Shown here one piece after another: positions 15,279 through 19,264 of a DNA stretch of 19,264 nucleotides. Source of the DNA: Susulua sp964590995 (GTDB lineage: Bacteria > Omnitrophota > Gorgyraeia > Duberdicusellales > 4484-171). The notes beneath the pieces are model-generated. The model searched no databases, had not been told where the DNA came from, and saw nothing but the letters and a program-made list of their open reading frames with translations. Positions within the stretch are counted from its first letter, which is position 1. Every line of letters begins with the position of its first letter. The DNA lies in assembly GCA_964590995.1 (NCBI GenBank), contig CAZPYY010000014.1:1-19264 (forward strand), written 5' to 3'. Made by a program: the position numbers and the translations under genes.

Positions 15279-15333
15279 GGGGTGGCTGGCTGAACCAGGT
15301 TAGAACCTGTTTGATATCCTAATATACCACCCC
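15279..15333. repeat. Nested inverted repeat upstream of rlmB
   Basis: Outer arms GGGGTGG (15279-15285) and CCACCCC (15327-15333) are perfectly complementary. Inside lie CTGG/CCAG, CAGGTT-AG-AACCTG and ATAT/ATAT. The first two inner hairpins share bases, so they are alternatives. No U tract follows on either strand. An eight-base direct repeat ACTAGTTA (15345-15352, 15364-15371) lies beside it in the same 138-base gap, where I see no convincing promoter pair. It could be a processing or regulatory site, or a decayed mobile palindrome. Confidence 0.55.
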
Positions 15334-15402
15334 CCTCTCGCTATACTAGTTAATTTTACAGCAACTAGTTATCATAGACTATTTATATTACTACCATATT
15401 GT

Positions 15403-17664
15403 TTAATAAGCAAATATTAATGCTGTGGAATTTTCTAAATACTGTACAATATTCTCTGAAGAATAGGTTTTTTGCGAATCAAGCTTCCTTCTTAATCCTT
15501 CAACGGTATCCAGAAAAGCTAATATATAGGCGCCCTTTAATGCATAATTTATATTTTGTGGTAACGATCCAGACATTTTTAATACGGCCTCTTCACTTAT
15601 TGCTGCATCTATCATACCTATAATATGCCCATTTTTATCTACTAAAGCCCCTCCGGAATTTCCCGGTTGAACCTGGACACTTGTTTGATAGTGTCTAGGA
15701 TCATCTAATATACCACTCAAACTATTGATAATGCCCTTTGTCAGCTTCGGATTAAGCCCCTGAATGAGAATATTCGGATATCCAAGAGTTATAACATCTT
15801 CGCCTTTATTGATGTCCTTATGTGAAGCGAAACGCAAGCTATTGAAAGCGCCGTCAATCTTCAAAAGTGCAATATCATTAATCGTATCAACCTTTATTAC
15901 TTTGGCAATATATGTAACATCTTTATTTCTAATTTCAATCTTTCGGGCATCTTTAATTACATGATAACAAGTTAAAAAGTACCCATCATCTGTTATAAAG
16001 AATCCCGTACCACTAGCNNNNNNNNNNNNNNNNNNNNNNNNNNNNNNNNNNNNATTTATTTGTAACCTGTCGTTTTTTGAGGGTTCTTTTCTTGACTTAA
16101 AATCTGAAGCGAGCCTTTGGGCCTCAGCAATTTGGGATGGTGACATTAATTTTCTCAAATCTTCCATATGTAGTTTTGCTAAGTTATTTGGATTATACCC
16201 ATTAGACAATGCTAATATTGCCCATTTGTAAGATTCCATGTAATTTTGAGTAACGCCTTCACCATCAAAATAAACGATAGATAAGCATAACTGGGCTTCC
16301 GCTACTCCTTGATTAGCTGATTTATGAAACAATTCAAAAGCTTCTTTCAGATTTTTCTCGACAAATGTTCCTTTTCTTTTTCTCCCAGCTAACCGGAGTT
16401 GTGCTTGTGGATCACCTGACTCTGCCGCCTTGATAAGCCATTTCGTTGCTTCATAACTATTTTGCTCAACACCTATACCATTTTCATAGCTAATTGCAAC
16501 TATCATTTGAGCATTTGATAGTCCTTGCTGAGCCGCTTTTAAATTCCACTTAAAAGCTTCTTTTTCATCTTTAGCTATTTCCTCATCACCATCTTCATAA
16601 ATCAATGCAAGCCCAATTAGAGCAAGAATCTCATCCTGATCCGCAGCTTTTTTTAGCCAAAAAATAGCTTCATTAATATCTTTATTTACGCCATATCCTA
16701 CCTTGTAGTAGTGACCAAGGAAAAACTGTGCTTTGGGATGGTTTTGTTCCGCAGCTTTTCTAACCCAATATGCAGCTTTCTGAGGATTTATTGCAACGCC
16801 ATCCTCCCCTTTACTATACATTCTTGATAATACTAATTGAGCGTTAAGATCACCATCTTCTCCTCTTTTTATCACATAGTCAACCAATTCATCCCGGTCA
16901 ACAGTCGCATTGATCATTTCATGTTTAACGGTTTCTCCATTTTTATAAGTGATTTTTTGAGATACGCTCCCGTCTTCATTGTAGAAAGTAAATAAACCTT
17001 CTGGTTTACCATTAATAAAATTACCCATCATTGATATTTTACCCGATGTATGATAATTTTTTTGTGTGCCGACCTTCTTCCCATTTTTATAAGTACCTTC
17101 AGTATTTAAATTTCCGTTTTCATAATATTCTTTCCATGGTCCATCTAGCTTGTCGTCTTTGTAAGACATTTCTACTTTTATTGCCCCGTCTTTTAAATAC
17201 CCTTTTGTGCTGCCGTTTTTCCCCCCATTCTTAAAAGTTTCAATTAATTTTACATTTCCATTTGTATAAAATTGTTTTTTTATGCCATGGTCTTTGGCAT
17301 TTTTATAATTGCCTTGGGTTCTTAAGATCCCGTTTTGGTCATATATTTTATAAAACCCATTAAGATTTCCATCCCCAAAACTAACTTCGTTTTTAATTTT
17401 TCCATTCTCATAATATTCTTTAAATATACCTTTAGTCGTATCTTTTAAGTCTATATACTCTGTCGTATTCTTCGGCATTCCATTATCATAAAACTCTGAC
17501 ACCTCACCGATGACTTTGCCGTTTTTATAAATCAGACCATCCTTTAATGTGCCATCTTGATTATAGTTCTTTACAATCTCCCTGTCATCTTTACCGAATC
17601 CCCACGAACAGGGCCACATCAGTGAAATTATGATGAAAATTGTAAAAATATTTCGTATTTTCAT
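15403..17664 (-). CDS. Secreted YwqK/MORN-repeat, Sel1-repeat, trypsin-like protease fusion
   Basis: A protein of about 753 residues with an N-terminal signal sequence (MKIRNIFTIFIIISLMWPCS) and three regions. Residues about 35-250 hold some ten short repeats of the YwqK/MORN type (YYENGxLxxEGxYKNGKxxG). Residues about 260-500 hold Sel1-like helical repeats (AxWxxKAAEQGxxxAQxxLG). Residues about 550-720 form a trypsin-like peptidase with His568 (TCYHVI), Asp597 (NDIALLKI) and Ser670 (QPGNSGGAL) and an HtrA-like GSGFFIT start. No PDZ domain follows. The start at 17664 is chosen for its AGGAGG Shine-Dalgarno and signal peptide; an upstream ATG lacks these. A 36-base N run (16018-16053) falls in the linker before the protease and keeps the frame. 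The repeats probably bind partners at the cell surface; the target is unknown. Confidence 0.85.
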   Translation of the reverse strand: MKIRNIFTIFIIISLMWPCSWGFGKDDREIVKNYNQDGTLKDGLIYKNGKVIGEVSEFYDNGMPKNTTEYIDLKDTTKGIFKEYYENGKIKNEVSFGDGNLNGFYKIYDQNGILRTQGNYKNAKDHGIKKQFYTNGNVKLIETFKNGGKNGSTKGYLKDGAIKVEMSYKDDKLDGPWKEYYENGNLNTEGTYKNGKKVGTQKNYHTSGKISMMGNFINGKPEGLFTFYNEDGSVSQKITYKNGETVKHEMINATVDRDELVDYVIKRGEDGDLNAQLVLSRMYSKGEDGVAINPQKAAYWVRKAAEQNHPKAQFFLGHYYKVGYGVNKDINEAIFWLKKAADQDEILALIGLALIYEDGDEEIAKDEKEAFKWNLKAAQQGLSNAQMIVAISYENGIGVEQNSYEATKWLIKAAESGDPQAQLRLAGRKRKGTFVEKNLKEAFELFHKSANQGVAEAQLCLSIVYFDGEGVTQNYMESYKWAILALSNGYNPNNLAKLHMEDLRKLMSPSQIAEAQRLASDFKSRKEPSKNDRLQINXXXXXXXXXXXXASGTGFFITDDGYFLTCYHVIKDARKIEIRNKDVTYIAKVIKVDTINDIALLKIDGAFNSLRFASHKDINKGEDVITLGYPNILIQGLNPKLTKGIINSLSGILDDPRHYQTSVQVQPGNSGGALVDKNGHIIGMIDAAISEEAVLKMSGSLPQNINYALKGAYILAFLDTVEGLRRKLDSQKTYSSENIVQYLENSTALIFAY
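16018..16053. other. Assembly gap, 36 N
   Basis: A 36-base N run inside the protease gene. Its length is a multiple of three, and both sides read in the same frame and give parts of one plausible protein, so the join is likely right. The lost residues fall between the Sel1 repeats and the protease domain. Confidence 0.99.
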
Positions 17665-17747
17665 TTTACCTCCTACGCCTTGCTTGTTACTTACCATATC
17701 GTAAAAAAGAACATATTTTGATCTTATTTACAAAAACCTTATAAAAG

Positions 17748-17776
17748 ATTATAATACTAAAGACTATAAGATTCAA
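17748..17776 (-). promoter_or_regulatory. Predicted sigma-70 promoter of the protease gene
   Basis: On the minus strand TTGAAT (17771-17776) is followed after exactly 17 bases by a perfect TATAAT (17748-17753). Transcription would start near 17741, about 77 bases before the ATG at 17664, in very AT-rich sequence. Confidence 0.7.
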
Positions 17777-17806
17777 CTCTTTAAAATAAAAGCAACAAAT
17801 GCCAAA

Positions 17807-17816
17807 NNNNNNNNNN
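17807..17816. other. Assembly gap, 10 N; change of strand and gene type
   Basis: A nominal 10-base gap, probably a scaffolder placeholder whose true length is unknown. To its left every gene from 206 on is minus-strand and chromosomal in type. To its right every gene is plus-strand and mobile-element-like. The join may be wrong, or may mark the edge of an inserted element. Confidence 0.99.
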
Positions 17817-18334
17817 TAACCGAATACGACACTGAAAAAAGGAGCGGCCTTCCTCCCGAAGAAACGGAACGGTTGATTGTAAAGGCTATCGTAAAGCTTC
17901 ATTCCAGCAGCAAAAATAAAAACATTCAATTAAAACGGACGAAAACTAACGGATTAGCTGTTTGTTCTCGCAATGAGATTCTTTCCCTTCTATGCTGGCT
18001 GGAGAACGGTAAACATATTATCAAGGTTGATCCCGCAAGCTACCCCTATGAAGTTATTCGACCAAAACCTATAGGCATCGGGACGGGGGATAGCTATAAA
18101 AAGCCAGTAAAAATTGATCCGAAAACCCCTATTTCGTTAGAAGTCCTTCCTGTCTTTGATCTATGGTATAAACAATACCTGGAAGACGAAGCCGCACGGA
18201 CAAACAAAGAAATTCTATATCGTATAACATTTAATGATATGCAAGGCAAAATCATGCTTAATGAGAAAAAATGTCTAAGCAGACCTCGGTATGACAGCGA
18301 ATCCAAACCAGAAAATAACAAAAAAAGAAATTGA
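17817..18334 (+). CDS. Unrecognised protein, 5' end missing
   Basis: An open frame that begins inside the gap (first full codon 17819) and ends at a TGA at 18332-18334, about 172 visible residues. I do not recognise a family. It is basic overall, with RTKTNGLAVCSRNEILSLLCWLENGKHIIKVDP near residues 38-70 that could be a helix-turn-helix or nucleic-acid-binding segment. A proline-rich middle follows (VIRPKPIGIGTGDSYKKPVKIDPKTP), then a charged helix (LWYKQYLEDEAARTNKEI). The final residues (SKPENNKKRN) come from an A-rich run. There the next open frame takes over, so the gene may be broken by a one-base change at 18320-18326. It sits just upstream of the iteron-like boxes and the primase gene, so a replication or regulatory role is possible. 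Confidence 0.55.
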
Positions 18335-18515
18335 GGAAAATACAGGGATCAAAATCGGCAAAGATTTTCATAAGATTGTTGATAATTTCGGCTTTCCTTC
18401 CGCACTTAAAAGAGCTTTCTTTAAAATTTCCAAGTCTGCGATCTTTTTTAGAAATCCCATCACTAAAGGTGATTACAAGAAATTGGGTCTCCCTCCACTA
18501 AAAATAGCCAAATAG
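18291..18515 (+). CDS. Short basic protein, or 3' part of the preceding gene
   Basis: A 74-residue frame that overlaps the end of the preceding frame by 44 bases. It reads KKEIEENTGIKIGKDFHKIVDNFGFPSALKRAFFKI and ends LKIAK. The helical, basic make-up would suit a small nucleic-acid-binding domain, but I recognise no family. No Shine-Dalgarno precedes the ATG at 18291. Removing one A from the run of seven at 18320-18326 would join the two frames (…PENNKKEIEENTGIK…). I think it more likely that this is the C-terminal part of a protein of about 230 residues than an independent gene. Confidence 0.45.
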   Translation: MTANPNQKITKKEIEENTGIKIGKDFHKIVDNFGFPSALKRAFFKISKSAIFFRNPITKGDYKKLGLPPLKIAK

Positions 18516-18571
18516 CACCCTTCTCTCACCCAATTTGACCCAACCATACCCAAATATACCTTTTCATACCC
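18516..18571. repeat. Iteron-like ACC boxes at 10-base spacing
   Basis: The triplet ACC occurs at 18528, 18538, 18548, 18558 and 18568, exactly one helical turn apart, with a sixth at 18517 one base out of phase. Units two to four share CAAnnnnACC and units three to five share ATACC. This phased array lies directly after the stop at 18515 and before the hairpin and primase genes, as expected for an initiator- or repressor-binding array. Confidence 0.5.
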
Positions 18572-18584
18572 GTAATTACAACAG

Positions 18585-18646
18585 CTCTGCCAAACCGTGC
18601 TAAACTCTAATTGAGCTTAACAAACTCGGTTAATCTTAGGGCAGAG
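18585..18646. repeat. 62-base three-tier inverted repeat before a small gene
   Basis: Outer arms CTCTGCC (18585-18591) and GGCAGAG (18640-18646), middle arms AACCG (18593-18597) and CGGTT (18627-18631), and inner arms TAAACTC (18601-18607) and GAGCTTA (18613-18619, one mismatch) are nested in order. The right outer arm contains the purine-rich Shine-Dalgarno-like sequence just before the ATG at 18649. The structure could act as an origin hairpin, an operator, or a translation-blocking leader. Confidence 0.6.
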
Positions 18647-18648
18647 GC

Positions 18649-18801
18649 ATGCTATCAAAAAAAGCAATAGAAGAATTTCAGGAAATCTATCGTATAGAAT
18701 ACGGAGAGGAGCTGTCCCTTGATGAGGCAACCGCAAAAGCTGAAAGCCTGCTTCGTTTATACAAGTCCGTATTAAAACCTTCTATCTATAAAGGCCCTTA
18801 T
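18649..18801 (+). CDS. Small protein upstream of primase, 3' end in gap
   Basis: Fifty-one visible residues beginning MLSKKAIEEFQEIYRIEYG and continuing EELSLDEATAKAESLLRLYKSVL, then running into the N gap. From recall, proteins with this start are frequent in plasmids, phages and integrated elements of candidate-phylum bacteria, usually about 50 residues long and of unknown function. The pattern predicts two amphipathic helices with an acidic turn. The stop is hidden by the 10-N gap, so a few residues are missing, or less likely it is fused to the primase. The ATG directly follows the right arm of the hairpin at 18585-18646, which holds the probable Shine-Dalgarno. Confidence 0.7.
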
Positions 18802-18811
18802 NNNNNNNNNN
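18802..18811. other. Assembly gap, 10 N
   Basis: A nominal 10-base gap hiding the end of the small gene at 18649 and the start codon of the prim-pol gene. The length is probably a placeholder, so the reading frames on its two sides cannot be related. Confidence 0.99.
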
Positions 18812-19264
18812 ACCATACCTCAGCAACTACACAATCCTAATTTCGGCTTTACAAAACTGCTCCCCAAGTCGAAAAAGCCGTTTGAAAAAGATTGGCCTAA
18901 TCATCCTTACTCTCTGGCCGATATTCAGCAATGGTTCAATGAGGGAAACAATTACGGGGTGCTGGGCGGTTATGGTGATTTGGTCATTGTGGATGCTGAC
19001 ACACCGGAAATTGCCGCTTACGCTAAAGAACACCTGCCGAGAACATATACTGTAAAGACACCGGCAAAAGGATTGCATTTTTACCTCATCTGCCCCGGCA
19101 TTTCCAAGAAAACTAAACTCAAGAAAGACAATCAGGATCACGGTGAAATTATCTCTTTCGGCTCTCAGGTGGTTGGCCCGGGGTCGATTCACCCGGACAC
19201 TGAAACAGCTTACACAATAGAACATAAGGAACCCATAGCCGTGATCACTGCGGATGATTTGTTA
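18812..19264 (+). CDS. Bifunctional DNA primase/polymerase (prim-pol), N-terminal part
   Basis: An open frame of 151 residues from the gap to the window end. It matches the N-terminal prim-pol domain (archaeo-eukaryotic primase superfamily, PF09250 type), which makes primers and extends them during replication of plasmids, phages and integrative elements. It reads TIPQQLHNPNFGF and K-KPFEKDWP, then NNYGVLGGYGDLVIVDADTPE with the metal-binding D61-A-D63. The second-motif histidine is in TPAKGLH89FYL, and the third block is EIISFGSQVVGPGSIHPD (about 114-131). The first codons are in the gap; family starts suggest only a few residues are lost. A helicase domain usually follows but lies outside the window. 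It is plus-strand, downstream of the iteron-like boxes and the hairpin. Confidence 0.88.

Noticed and set aside
15279..15333. T-box leader or tRNA-like gene (GGGTGG motif, CTA in a loop, GTTCAGCC)
   Set aside because: The T-box ACCGCG continuation and a T run are missing. As a tRNA it is only 55 bases and its anticodon and T arms would need the same bases.
18319..18328. Classical -1 ribosomal frameshift at the A run
   Set aside because: The change needed is +1 rather than -1, and a C precedes the A codons, so the heptamer rule is not met.

Overview
The window reads as a chromosomal segment of an uncultured Gram-negative-type bacterium, joined through short N gaps to a piece of a mobile element. 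The cell-envelope type is inferred from a predicted outer-membrane beta-barrel with a signal peptide and a small lipoprotein. The gene mix and GGGGACGGTTCT-type palindromes recall candidate-phylum genomes such as Omnitrophota, but this is a guess from recall, not a measured placement.

Left block (1-5546). The tail of a plus-strand cold-shock protein ends at a strong, probably bidirectional terminator (131-163). Opposite it runs a minus-strand information-processing cluster, read right to left: LOG-family protein, zinc-ribbon protein, tRNA-Ser(GGA), tadA, tRNA-Ser(GCT), Na+/Ca2+ exchanger-like protein, dnaX, recR. Several genes overlap by 4-8 bases, so they are probably translated together. 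The tRNA-Ser/tadA/dnaX/recR neighbourhood resembles the Bacillus order, but there is no room for ybaB. Two copies of a GGTTGAGG/CCTCAACC hairpin lie in non-coding sequence here.

Middle block (5547-15402), all minus strand. It holds a porin-like protein with its own promoter and a roughly 200-base leader, a 1070-residue glycoside-phosphorylase-like protein, a DUF502 membrane protein, a 66-residue two-helix membrane protein between two REP-like palindromes, a lipoprotein, a membrane-anchored alpha/beta hydrolase, a TreT-like trehalose synthase, a cyclophilin-like-fold protein and RlmB. The trehalose synthase and the phosphorylase-like enzyme suggest disaccharide or storage-glycan metabolism.

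Right block (15403-19264). A secreted protein joins YwqK/MORN-like repeats, Sel1 repeats and a trypsin-like protease domain with an intact catalytic triad. It has a clear promoter and is interrupted by a 36-base N run that keeps frame. Beyond a 10-N join at 17807-17816 the coding strand flips to plus. There lie an unrecognised protein that may be frame-shifted, five ACC boxes at exact 10-base spacing, a 62-base three-tier inverted repeat, a small conserved-looking protein and the start of a prim-pol DNA primase/polymerase. This arrangement looks like the replication module of a plasmid, phage or integrative element. Whether it is truly next to the chromosome or was mis-scaffolded cannot be decided here.
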